A stretch of DNA of 64,000 bases from Bacteroidales bacterium (GTDB lineage: Bacteria; Bacteroidota; Bacteroidia; Bacteroidales; Lentimicrobiaceae), in NCBI GenBank assembly GCA_016788045.1, contig JAEUTG010000052.1:1-64000 (forward strand), read 5' to 3'. Positions within the stretch are counted from its first letter, which is position 1, and the number at the start of each line of letters is the position of its first letter. Made by a program: the position numbers and the translations under genes. Below are positions 27,637-36,196 of this stretch, one piece after another. The notes below the pieces were generated by a model, which worked only from the letters and a program-made list of their open reading frames with translations, had not been told where the DNA came from and made no database searches.

Positions 27637-29619
27637 ATGAAATCAACAGAAGATGCTTTATTGGTCTTCAGGTGGAAATTACGGCGGAGATGGCCGGTTT
27701 CCCCTTCCTTTCCGCAAACAGTGGCACTGTTTGTTCTGTGTTTGTTACACGGGTTGCCGGAAAGCTCCCGGGCTCAGTTGTGTGAAGGCAGTCTGGGTGA
27801 TCCTGTGGTAAAACTTGATTTCGGATCAGGCAATTCAACCCACGGTGTTGCCCTCGGAAGTGACATTACGAGTTATGCCTGGACAAATGCAGATTTTCCC
27901 TCCGATGGTTATTATACTGTAGAAAGCAGAACCAATACCCCGACTACATGGTGGACAACTACTGATCATACAGGAGGCGGGTATATGATGGTGGTAAATG
28001 CCAGTTTTTCAATCACCGATTATTTCTACAAAAATACAGTCAGGGATCTTTGCCCCGGAACAACTTATGAATTTGCGGCATGGATCATGAACCTGCTGAG
28101 GTATTCTGACAACAGCACCCCGAACATCACCTTTACAATAGAAACGCCCGGTGGCATCATCCTCCGCACCTATTCTACAGGCGACATTCCTTTGCAGAGC
28201 AGCGCCAGATGGAAACAATACGGCTTTTTCTTTACAACCCCCGAAAATATAACTGAGGTTGTGATCCGTATGAGAAACAACAAGGCAGGTGCTGCTCCCG
28301 GAAATGATATCGCACTGGATGATATAACGTTCAGGCCATGTGGCCCGGAAATCTCCGCCTACATCCGGAGCTCCGGGGAGATTACCCAGGTGATCTGCGA
28401 AGGAGATACCACTGGTTATACACTGTCAGGTGAAATTGAAAGCCCGTTCGAAAATGCAGCATATCAATGGCAGATAAGCGATGATGGAGGGACAACCTTT
28501 ACTGATATTCCGGGGGCAGTTCAGCTTACGTATGTCTGCCATCATTCAGAACCCGGCACCTATCTGTATCGTCTGCTTACAGCCACAAGTGAAAACATAG
28601 CTTCATCTTCCTGCCGCACAGGATCAAATGTCGTCACACTTACCGTTGAACAGACTCCACTGCCTGATATTTCATCAAACCATCCCGCATGTACCGGCGA
28701 TGACCTTCATCTCACGGCGGCAGCCGGAGCATCATCCTACTTCTGGACAGGCCCCGCAAACTTCAGCAGCAGTCTTGCAGCTCCGGTCCTCGCTAACTTA
28801 ACCGCCATCAACAACGGCTTTTATCGGTTAACACTGATATCTGATGCGGGTTGCACCGGGAAAGATTCCGTGTACATTGAAGTTAACGAACGTCCGGTCG
28901 CCTATGCAGGTGAGGATACTGACATCTGTGAAGGGACTGCTGCCTTCCTGAACGGAACTGGTGGCGAAACGTATTTATGGACCCCGGGTGTTTCGTTGAA
29001 CGATTCCACCATTTCGACACCGGTCGCCAAACCAGCCGATTCGACACTCTTTGCACTCACTGTCAGCAATGGCCGGTGTTCCGACACCGATTCCGTTTAC
29101 GTAAATGTATGGAAAGCCCCTGCCTCTGATGCCGGAGTTGATCAGAAAATATATGAAGGCACTACCGTTCAGCTCAACGGGAAAAGTTCCGGGACTGATG
29201 TAATGTATTACTGGACGCCCGGAAATCTGGTATCCGATCCCAACATCCTGAAACCGGAGGCTTCACCTACTGAAGACATCAGCTTTACCCTGCATGTGGT
29301 ATCTGCTCATGGCTGTGGAGAAGCAACTGATGAGGTGTTTATCAGGGTTTATAAAAAGGTCAGTATACCCAATGTATTCTCACCTAACGGAGACGGGATA
29401 AACGATGCATGGGAAATTGAAAATCTGGATACTTATCCTGAAGCTGATCTTATTGTTTTCAACCGCTACGGTCAAACAGTTTTCAGCAGTAACGGATACA
29501 CTGCAGCCTGGGATGGTAAAACCTCCGGGACTACATTGCCTTCGGGTACCTATTTTTACGAGATCGATCTTAAAACAGGCCTGGGTAATCCTTCAGGTTG
29601 GGTGGTTATTCTAAGGTAA
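27637..29619 (+). CDS. T9SS cargo protein with type B (gliding-motility-associated) C-terminal domain
   Basis: A 660-residue exported protein. The N-terminus carries a basic stretch and a late hydrophobic core (TVALFVLCLLHGLP) ending near AQL, consistent with a signal peptide, although it is long. Next comes a jelly-roll-like domain (about 55-235, VKLDFGSGNST ... LCPGTTYEFAAWI ... DDITFRPCG), then several PKD/Ig-like repeats rich in Cys and Gly (about 250-570), and a type B sorting domain from about 577 (VFSPNGDGINDAWEI, YPEADLIVFNRYGQ, AWDGKTSG, LPSGTYFYEIDL). Such proteins are secreted by T9SS and usually act as adhesins or surface-layer parts. The PorP/SprF gene follows 20 bp later, the usual pairing for type B cargo. 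Confidence 0.9.
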   Translation: MKSTEDALLVFRWKLRRRWPVSPSFPQTVALFVLCLLHGLPESSRAQLCEGSLGDPVVKLDFGSGNSTHGVALGSDITSYAWTNADFPSDGYYTVESRTNTPTTWWTTTDHTGGGYMMVVNASFSITDYFYKNTVRDLCPGTTYEFAAWIMNLLRYSDNSTPNITFTIETPGGIILRTYSTGDIPLQSSARWKQYGFFFTTPENITEVVIRMRNNKAGAAPGNDIALDDITFRPCGPEISAYIRSSGEITQVICEGDTTGYTLSGEIESPFENAAYQWQISDDGGTTFTDIPGAVQLTYVCHHSEPGTYLYRLLTATSENIASSSCRTGSNVVTLTVEQTPLPDISSNHPACTGDDLHLTAAAGASSYFWTGPANFSSSLAAPVLANLTAINNGFYRLTLISDAGCTGKDSVYIEVNERPVAYAGEDTDICEGTAAFLNGTGGETYLWTPGVSLNDSTISTPVAKPADSTLFALTVSNGRCSDTDSVYVNVWKAPASDAGVDQKIYEGTTVQLNGKSSGTDVMYYWTPGNLVSDPNILKPEASPTEDISFTLHVVSAHGCGEATDEVFIRVYKKVSIPNVFSPNGDGINDAWEIENLDTYPEADLIVFNRYGQTVFSSNGYTAAWDGKTSGTTLPSGTYFYEIDLKTGLGNPSGWVVILR

Positions 29620-29623
29620 GAGA

Positions 29624-29630
29624 AGGAGGG
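29624..29630 (+). promoter_or_regulatory. Unusually strong Shine-Dalgarno before the PorP/SprF gene
   Basis: AGGAGGG at 29624-29630 lies 9 bp before the ATG at 29640. Most genes here lack such a motif. It favours 29640 over the ATG at 29631, which would touch the motif. Confidence 0.6.
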
Positions 29631-29639
29631 ATGGAAAAA

Positions 29640-30668
29640 ATGAACAGAAAACAGGTGAAAGCAGCGGAGATATCGTTCGTATTCCTGCTGTGGTTAAGCA
29701 TTCCGGTGGTTGCCCAGCAGAAACCACAGTATACTCAGTACATCCTCAACCAATACGTGCTGAATCCGGCACTTACAGGGATAGAGAATTACACAGACAT
29801 CAGGATCAGCCACAGAAACCAATGGGCAGGCTTGAGCGGTGCACCTCAGACTACCTACCTCACAGCGCATATGCCGATAGGAAAGAAAGATTACCGCACA
29901 ACAGCCACTTCGGCAGGCATACCCGGACTCTCCAATAATGTGGCTTATCGTTCAGCTGCAAAACCACACCATGGCATCGGTATTCAGGTAGTCAATGATG
30001 AATCAGGCCCATTGAGCACCGTAAATGCTCTTGTAACCTATGCGTATCATATCGGAATAACCGAAAAGCTAACACTCTCTGCCGGATTCGGAGCCGGAAT
30101 CAACCGGCTGAACCTGAATGTGTCGATGCTTGACTTTAACAGCAGTGAAACCGACCCGGTAACCAGCAACGGACAGTACTTCAATTCAACTAAGCCCGAT
30201 CTGTCATCTGGCTTGTTCCTCTATTCAAACAGGTTTTTTGCAGGAATTTCTGCCTTGCAGATTATCCCTTCATCACTCAGCATCACAGAGACTTCGGTTT
30301 CAGAAAATCAGGACGGGTTATCTGTTCCCCATCTGTTCGGCACAGCAGGTTACCGTTTCAACCTGAACAACGATTTCAACCTGATTACTTCCATGCTGGT
30401 AAAATATGTATCCCCTGCTCCGGTCAGCATTGATGCAAACGCAAAATTTCAGTATCGCAACCTTTTGTGGGTTGGAGCCGGCTACAGACTGAATGACGGT
30501 TTTTCAGGCATGGTCGGTCTGAACATCTCCCCTGCACTGAGTCTGGGATATTCGTACGACAGCCGCACAGCTTCACTCCTATCGGGAGGCGTCAGAACTC
30601 ATGAGATTGTAATCGGATTCAACCTTGGCAACAAATACAATGAAGGCTGTCCGGGACTGCGCTGGTAA
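29640..30668 (+). CDS. PorP/SprF-family type IX secretion membrane protein
   Basis: A 342-residue outer-membrane protein with a signal peptide (ISFVFLLWLSIPVVAQ). The family landmarks are clear: QKPQYTQYILNQYVLNPALT after the signal peptide, HRNQWAGLSGAPQT, HGIGIQVVNDESGPLS, YAYHIGITEKLTLSAGFGAG and the C-terminal GLNISPALSLGYSYD followed by HEIVIGFNL. PorP/SprF proteins are 14-strand beta-barrels needed for secretion or attachment of T9SS cargo with type B sorting domains, and one copy is often encoded next to each cargo. It is 20 bp downstream of such a cargo gene, so the two probably form an operon and act as a pair. Start chosen by the ribosome-binding motif. Confidence 0.93.
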   Translation: MNRKQVKAAEISFVFLLWLSIPVVAQQKPQYTQYILNQYVLNPALTGIENYTDIRISHRNQWAGLSGAPQTTYLTAHMPIGKKDYRTTATSAGIPGLSNNVAYRSAAKPHHGIGIQVVNDESGPLSTVNALVTYAYHIGITEKLTLSAGFGAGINRLNLNVSMLDFNSSETDPVTSNGQYFNSTKPDLSSGLFLYSNRFFAGISALQIIPSSLSITETSVSENQDGLSVPHLFGTAGYRFNLNNDFNLITSMLVKYVSPAPVSIDANAKFQYRNLLWVGAGYRLNDGFSGMVGLNISPALSLGYSYDSRTASLLSGGVRTHEIVIGFNLGNKYNEGCPGLRW

Positions 30669-31046
30669 AAAAAAGTCAGAGACGGAGATTTACATTTCAC
30701 CTCGGATCAGGTGCGGTTCAACGTTGCAATGTGCTGGTTCACCCAGAACCCCTTGTTCATCCATATCCTCATGTTTACTTTTATCAGCGTAGTATCTTCA
30801 GCACTTTGGTTGGTGGTGAATTTAACTGCGAACTTGAAAGAAAGAGCCTGCCTCTGACAGCCATGACCGGTTTGTTACGGGACCCTGCCCGTTGACCCTC
30901 CGCTTCAGCTGTAACTGAGGCAGCTTTTTTTTATGCTTTTCCGTTCAGCAGCCTTTAAATACCTTCCAGGGATAAAAAACGGGAATTCGTAATATTGGTT
31001 TTTCCGGTGTAAAGGCATCCGCTTTATTTTGCAGAAAAAAAGCACG
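30669..31046 (+). other. Intergenic region without a clear gene
   Basis: 378 bp. A minus-strand stop-to-stop frame at 30707-30877 encodes 55 codons of protein-like composition (SFKFAVKFTTNQ, MRIWMNKGFWVNQ) but has no start codon near its beginning; it may be the relic of a lost gene. An intrinsic terminator lies at 30902-30932. The remainder shows nothing I can support. Confidence 0.4.
30902..30932 (+). terminator. Intrinsic terminator
   Basis: GCTTCAG (30902-30908) and CTGAGGC (30915-30921) form a 7-bp stem with one G-U pair and a 6-nt loop, followed after AGC by eight T. It probably ends the cargo/PorP operon, some 230 bp after the stop codon. Confidence 0.6.
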
Positions 31047-32135
31047 ATGAAAACAGCCCTGGTTATTCTACTGATTCTTCACGGACTTATTCATTTGCCG
31101 GGTTTTCTGAAAGCATACCAGATTGTTGCTTTTGAGCAGCTCAGCCTTCCGATCGGGAAAACCGCAGGGGTATTCTGGCTGTTGGCTGCCCTTTTGTTTC
31201 TGCTGGCTGCTCTGGCCTTCCTTGCCGGAAATACACTTTGGTGGCTTCCGGCAACTGCAGCCGTTGCCATTTCGCAGGTGTTGATTCTGGGTAGCTGGAG
31301 CGATGCACGGTATGGCACTGTGCTGAATATTCTTATTGCATTAATGATTGCAGGTGGCTTCGGCATGTGGAAATTCCATCAATCCTACAGGAACGACTTT
31401 AAGGCAGGTTTGCTTCGTCAGCATCATAACACTCCCGCTGTTGTAACAGAAGCCGACCTTGTACATCTGCCTGAACCGGTTCAGAAGTACCTCAGATATT
31501 CCGGGGTCGTCGGCCAGCCAAGGATCAACTCCATCAAAATCAATATGGATGGCAGGATGAGGGAAAAGGGGAAAGACTGGTTCAGTTTCACATCGGAGCA
31601 GTATAATTTTTTTGACATACCGGCACGATTGTTTTACATGACCGGCAAAATCAAAGGAATTGATGTTCCGGGATACCACAGGTACCTGAATGGAACTGCA
31701 AGCATGCGCATACGCCTTTTCGGACTTTTTCCTGTTGTGGAACAAGAAGGGGTAAAACTGGATCAGGCTGAAACCGTGACCCTCTTTAACGACATCTGCC
31801 TCCTGGCCCCGGCTGCACTCACCGACAAACGCATCAGCTGGTCAGAAGGCGACAGCCTGAGTTGCCTGGCCACCTTCAGGGTGAACAAAATCAGCATTTC
31901 GGCGAAGCTGATCTTCAATGAGCAGGGACAACTGATCAACTTCATTTCAGATGACCGCTATGCATTGAAGGGAGATGGAATGCAGCAATTCCGGTTCTCC
32001 ACTCCCGTAAAGGCATATCGCATCGTGAACGGGTTTCCGCAAGTATCAGAAGGTTCAGCTGTCTGGCATTATCCTGATGGAGAATTTGAATACGGGCAGT
32101 TTAACATCCGATCCATAGAGTACAATTGCAAATAA
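31047..32135 (+). CDS. DUF6544-type membrane protein
   Basis: A 362-residue protein with four hydrophobic segments in the first 115 residues (MKTALVILLILHGLIHLPGF, a second around 40-60, a third around 65-85 and a fourth around 90-110), then a soluble domain of about 240 residues. The linker LPEPVQKYLRYSGVVGQPRI and the strand-rich tail, with YMTGKIKGIDVPGYHRYLNG and SEGSAVWHYPDGEFEYGQFN, match the family I know as DUF6544. I start at the ATG at 31047; the frame runs upstream only to a TTG. The function is not known. The gene is alone, convergent with the next one. Confidence 0.75.
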   Translation: MKTALVILLILHGLIHLPGFLKAYQIVAFEQLSLPIGKTAGVFWLLAALLFLLAALAFLAGNTLWWLPATAAVAISQVLILGSWSDARYGTVLNILIALMIAGGFGMWKFHQSYRNDFKAGLLRQHHNTPAVVTEADLVHLPEPVQKYLRYSGVVGQPRINSIKINMDGRMREKGKDWFSFTSEQYNFFDIPARLFYMTGKIKGIDVPGYHRYLNGTASMRIRLFGLFPVVEQEGVKLDQAETVTLFNDICLLAPAALTDKRISWSEGDSLSCLATFRVNKISISAKLIFNEQGQLINFISDDRYALKGDGMQQFRFSTPVKAYRIVNGFPQVSEGSAVWHYPDGEFEYGQFNIRSIEYNCK

Positions 32136-32216
32136 GCAATACACGTGGTATTCTGACCACAGCAGCATGCCCGCATTCCTGCCGGTTTGCTGCACTGTGA
32201 AGCTGAAGAGGCCGGC

Positions 32217-34439
32217 TTATGGCATCAGTACAAATTTTTCTGAGCTAACCCTATGAGGTGTCCTGAGTGTGAGAATGCAGGCTCCCTGGTTCAGCGCCGC
32301 TTTCAGCTTACCGGTATCAAGTTGTACATCGTGTATTCCTGAAGGAAAATCCTTCCTGAACAGAACGAACGAATTTCCTTCCAGATCGTAGACGCAGGCT
32401 TCAACAAAGCAACTCCGTTCTAATCTGAATCGCAGAAATCCGCTTTCGTCCAATGGATTCGGGCTAATGGTTACAATGACTGTTCCAGGCTTAGCACCGG
32501 AGACCGGATCAGGAACAGCAGTGGCCGTTACATCCTGGGCAACCAGCAACCTGTTGGAGCCCCCACCCAGCACATACCCTCCGTTGATTGACTGAATCGA
32601 ATGAACTCCCCCGGTTCCACCCGGAGAAACCGATGAAAACGGCACCGGGCAGATTGTCCAGGTGAAGCCACCATCCGTTGATTCATAAAACCCATTGAAG
32701 CCCGGATACACCGCTCCGATGCGATTTCCGGCCCCTCTGGAAAAATGCCTTATCTGTGAATCAGAAACTTTTGTCCAGTGTAAACCTCCGTCAGAGGTAC
32801 GGTGAATTCCTGCGTCAGATCCGATAACTGCAACCAGTCCATTGCTGGCATCGAGCCAGCACATATCGGTTATAAACCCATTGATACTCACTCCGGTGAG
32901 AGGCGTCCAGGTAAGCCCTCCATCGTTGGTACTGTAAAAAAACGAAACATTGTTAATATCGTAAGATACATAGCCATGGTTCTCGTCCGGGAATGCCACA
33001 CAGGCCAGGTACAGGCTGTTTGAAGGAAGGCCCCCTCCTACTACCGACCAGGTTACTCCCTGATCAGTACTTCGGTAAACATTGCCACCACCACCAGAGG
33101 CAATGGTATAGGTTCCCACAAAAAAGCGGTCCTGCGCCGGCATGGCAAAATTTACCACCCGGTAGTCAGCCGGCAGGGCAGCACTTCCCCAGCTGCTGCC
33201 TCCGTCGTGGGTGTACCGGATATCCTGATAGGAGCCGGCCAGGCCAAACTGGTTGCCAAAAAAAGCAATGTCGGTTATCCAGCGCAATCCGGGCGTTTGG
33301 TCAGGAATAACCCAGGAATCCCCGTTGTCATCGCTGCGGTAAAAGGTCTGGTTAGCCGTACCTGAATTGGGCTGATTGTTCGCAAACAACGTTCCGTCAG
33401 CACTTTTTCCAATCACAGTGACCGGAGCCACAGGAAACACGGCCAGATTCTCCGAGGTATTCACAATAGTGGCACCTTCATCAGCTGTATAGAGAATATC
33501 CCCGATCTCGGTACCGAAAAATATCCGGTCTCCGTTTTTCACCAGACAAGCTGAACCGGTTGAATTTCTGTCGTAAATTTCTGTCCAGTTCAGGCCAGCA
33601 TCCGTGGTTTCCCACAATTCAGAGCCCTCGCCGAAGGTTACCGAAAACCAGTGGAGTTCGTCCAGAATCAGAGTTCTGAACCGATAGTCTATACCGGTAA
33701 CTTGCTGAGTGTAAGTCCAGTGATCACCACCATCTGTGGTTTTCCAGTAACCGAAATCCTGAACGGCATAACCCGTGTTTTCATTTGTGAAATAAACTTC
33801 ATTCACGCCGAAAATATAGGGCACTTCTATTTCCGACCAGGTTTCGCCTCCATCCAGGGTCCTGAAAAACATGTCGTCTCCGACAACATACGCTTCATTC
33901 GCACTTCTCCAGAGGTGGTGCCGGGCATAACCGTTCCCTCCGGGCCCACGGTCTTCCCAGGTGATACCATCGTCGAACGACACCATAACCCTGCCATTCT
34001 GGCCGGCAGCAGAAATCCCACCCCCGGGAATGTCGGTAAGGTCATAAAGCCTTCCTGTGCCGTCCAGGTACATCCCGCTCCAGTTGGCACCTTCATCGGT
34101 ACTTCTGAGGATTGTTCCCTGATCACCGGAAACAATCAGCGTACCCTCATTCGTGATCAGAATATCATAAAGATCGCTGCATAGGCTGTCATTCTGCCTG
34201 ATTATGACCCAGTTTTCTCCTGAATCGGAAGTTTCCAAGATGCTTCCGCAACCGGTCACTGCCCAACCTTTCACATTGTCAATAAAAGCAATGCCATACA
34301 CCTGATTGCCCTGAGGAGACGGATGCCCCCAATGAAATACAAATTCCTGGGACCGGGTTTCCTGCGCATACAGGATAAACATGAGGCCCATTACCAATCT
34401 GGTAAAGCCTGAATGCAATATACTGGCTATACGGTTCAT
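32217..34439 (-). CDS. Secreted BNR/YCF48-type beta-propeller protein, T9SS cargo
   Basis: A 740-residue exported protein with a signal peptide (LVMGLMFILYAQETRSQ). Most of it is a run of Asp-box/BNR repeats of the YCF48 type, each with S-x-D-x-G-x-x-W: SDSGENW, STDEGANW, TLDGGETW, TTDGGDHW, TTDAGLNW, SDDNGDSW, THDGGSSW, STDQGVTW, STNDGGLTW, TSDGGLHW and STDGGFTW. These should fold into one or two beta-propellers. The last 85 residues are a T9SS type A sorting domain (ISPNPLDESGFLRFRL ... VYDLEGN ... KFVLMP). The fold fits photosystem-assembly-like, sialidase-like or adhesive proteins; without catalytic residues I call it a surface protein of unknown ligand. It is convergent with the DUF6544 gene and divergent from the barrel gene. 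Confidence 0.88.
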   Translation of the reverse strand: MNRIASILHSGFTRLVMGLMFILYAQETRSQEFVFHWGHPSPQGNQVYGIAFIDNVKGWAVTGCGSILETSDSGENWVIIRQNDSLCSDLYDILITNEGTLIVSGDQGTILRSTDEGANWSGMYLDGTGRLYDLTDIPGGGISAAGQNGRVMVSFDDGITWEDRGPGGNGYARHHLWRSANEAYVVGDDMFFRTLDGGETWSEIEVPYIFGVNEVYFTNENTGYAVQDFGYWKTTDGGDHWTYTQQVTGIDYRFRTLILDELHWFSVTFGEGSELWETTDAGLNWTEIYDRNSTGSACLVKNGDRIFFGTEIGDILYTADEGATIVNTSENLAVFPVAPVTVIGKSADGTLFANNQPNSGTANQTFYRSDDNGDSWVIPDQTPGLRWITDIAFFGNQFGLAGSYQDIRYTHDGGSSWGSAALPADYRVVNFAMPAQDRFFVGTYTIASGGGGNVYRSTDQGVTWSVVGGGLPSNSLYLACVAFPDENHGYVSYDINNVSFFYSTNDGGLTWTPLTGVSINGFITDMCWLDASNGLVAVIGSDAGIHRTSDGGLHWTKVSDSQIRHFSRGAGNRIGAVYPGFNGFYESTDGGFTWTICPVPFSSVSPGGTGGVHSIQSINGGYVLGGGSNRLLVAQDVTATAVPDPVSGAKPGTVIVTISPNPLDESGFLRFRLERSCFVEACVYDLEGNSFVLFRKDFPSGIHDVQLDTGKLKAALNQGACILTLRTPHRVSSEKFVLMP

Positions 34440-34615
34440 TTTATATTTAGTTATTTATATATATGATATAACGAAACCACCATCACAAAGTTCAGATAAC
34501 TTATAAATTAACTGTTTTAAACACTTCTGGTTATACGGTTCTGAATTGAAGGCCTGGCTTACCAGTACGGCATTCTCCAAATATTGTAAGCAGCATATAA
34601 CGGGGCTGATTATTT

Positions 34616-34646
34616 TTTGCATAGTGATGAAAAGGATCTACTTTTG
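34616..34646 (+). promoter_or_regulatory. Consensus Bacteroidota promoter
   Basis: TTTG at 34616-34619 and TActTTTG at 34639-34646 are separated by 19 bp, an exact match to the phylum pattern. The leader to the ATG at 34728 is about 80 nt. Confidence 0.75.
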
Positions 34647-34727
34647 AAAGCTGAAAACAATTTACCGTTTCGCATAGGCCTATTTAACTCCTGAATAAAC
34701 TATTCATTTTTATATAAATTAATCGAT

Positions 34728-35996
34728 ATGAAATACACACAGATACTTCTGATAGTCGTTCTTATACTTTCCGGAAAACCATCCTGGTCGCAGGAAAAAT
34801 TCAGGCCCGGATTCATTATTACCGCTCAGCAGGATACCATAAATGGATTCATCCGCTATAAATCAGACCAGACAGCTTCGGTATCCTGCCACTTCATGAA
34901 AACGGCTGAAAATGAGGCCAAGGAATACCTACCCACCACCATTAATGCATACGGCTTTCAGGAAGGAAAATTCTATATCTCAAAAACGGTGATGCAGGAA
35001 GGAAAACCAACTGCAGTATTTCTGGAATTTCTGATCAGGGGAGCTGTTAACATATACTCACTTACCGACAATACAGGCCCCAGGTATTTTGCAGAAACGG
35101 GCAAAGATGGTCTGATAGAATTGAGTGAACCTGAGCGGGTTGTCAGAACCGATAGCGGTAACTTCTTTGTAAACTCAAAATACAGGGGCAAGCTGAGGGT
35201 TATTATGAGTTCTCATCCTGAGATACAACCTTCAATCGAGAAAACCACATTGCAGCCAAAGCAGCTGATCAGGTTGGCAAAAGAATATCACCAGCTCGCG
35301 TGTCCGGATGAAACCTGCATTGTTTTTGAGCGCAATTTCAAACCAGTCACCGCCGGGTTTTCGCTGGGTGGCGGAATCACCTTAAGAAAACTGAATCTGG
35401 CTAACAAACTTGTAACTGACTTTGAAGCAGGATACAATTCAGTTTTCAATGTTTCTGTAAAAAACCTCTTTTCTTCCGATGAACGATTCAGCCTTGAAAC
35501 CGGGATCGGTTACAGCAGCAACAACAAATTTACCTTCAGGAACAGTGAAGCCGAAAATCAATCCCAAAAAGTGACCTATTCCGGGAAAGTGTATTACATC
35601 AATCCATTTGAAGACCGATACATCAGTGACCTGTTCATCAAGGTAACAAAAATGGAAGTTGAAACCAGGTACTCACTGCTGACTGTTCCACTCAGCCTCA
35701 AGTATACACTCAACACAGGGAAAATCAGGCCATCTGCGGGCATCGGCGGTGTGATCAGTTTCGTATCCAGTCAGAACAAGGACCTGCATTATCATTACTT
35801 CTCCGATGCCTTAGGGAATACGTTCCCATCCAGGGTCGGCGGACTGTTGCTTCAGCTCTCTGCAGACTTCAAAACCGGGAATGCAGGTTTTGTCGGCCTG
35901 GGATTGAAGTATCTTTATGAGTCAAACTTCGGCAACCCAAATGAGTTTCTGGTTATGAACAGCCTGCATTTTAATCTTACCTACACATTCAGATAA
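34728..35996 (+). CDS. Outer-membrane beta-barrel protein of unknown function
   Basis: A 422-residue protein with a signal peptide (LLIVVLILSGKPSWSQ). The N-terminal half (about 20-200) has a domain with INGFIRYKSDQTASVSCHFM and YGFQEGKFYIS that I cannot name but have the impression is common in Bacteroidota exported proteins; it ends in a Cys-containing loop (LACPDETCIVFER). The C-terminal half (about 205-422) is built of alternating beta strands (FSLGGGITLRKL, SLETGIGYSSNN, TVPLSLKYTLNTGKIRPSAG, NSLHFNLTYTFR) and ends in an aromatic-plus-Arg strand as in outer-membrane barrels. It has its own promoter and is followed by a 200-bp gap before the C25 gene. Role unknown. Confidence 0.7.
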   Translation: MKYTQILLIVVLILSGKPSWSQEKFRPGFIITAQQDTINGFIRYKSDQTASVSCHFMKTAENEAKEYLPTTINAYGFQEGKFYISKTVMQEGKPTAVFLEFLIRGAVNIYSLTDNTGPRYFAETGKDGLIELSEPERVVRTDSGNFFVNSKYRGKLRVIMSSHPEIQPSIEKTTLQPKQLIRLAKEYHQLACPDETCIVFERNFKPVTAGFSLGGGITLRKLNLANKLVTDFEAGYNSVFNVSVKNLFSSDERFSLETGIGYSSNNKFTFRNSEAENQSQKVTYSGKVYYINPFEDRYISDLFIKVTKMEVETRYSLLTVPLSLKYTLNTGKIRPSAGIGGVISFVSSQNKDLHYHYFSDALGNTFPSRVGGLLLQLSADFKTGNAGFVGLGLKYLYESNFGNPNEFLVMNSLHFNLTYTFR

Positions 35997-36139
35997 AAAC
36001 CAGCCTCAGAAAGCAATCAAACAGCAGCCACTATTCACTTATCTGACTGCTATTCAAACAGATAAGGAAAGTCAATTCAAGGAAGCAACCTATCAATTTT
36101 TTCGTGTCTTATTGTGGGTAGTTATCATCAAATTAGATT

Positions 36140-36147
36140 TATATTTG
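36140..36147 (+). promoter_or_regulatory. -7 element before the C25 gene
   Basis: TAtaTTTG at 36140-36147 is an exact match to the -7 pattern, 49 bp before the ATG at 36197. No good TTTG stands 19-21 bp upstream (nearest ATTG at 36111-36114), so the promoter is only partly supported. Confidence 0.4.
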
Positions 36148-36196
36148 AGGCTGCTTTTGTTATCCACCGATGTTGTTCTTTCATAATCACATTTTC

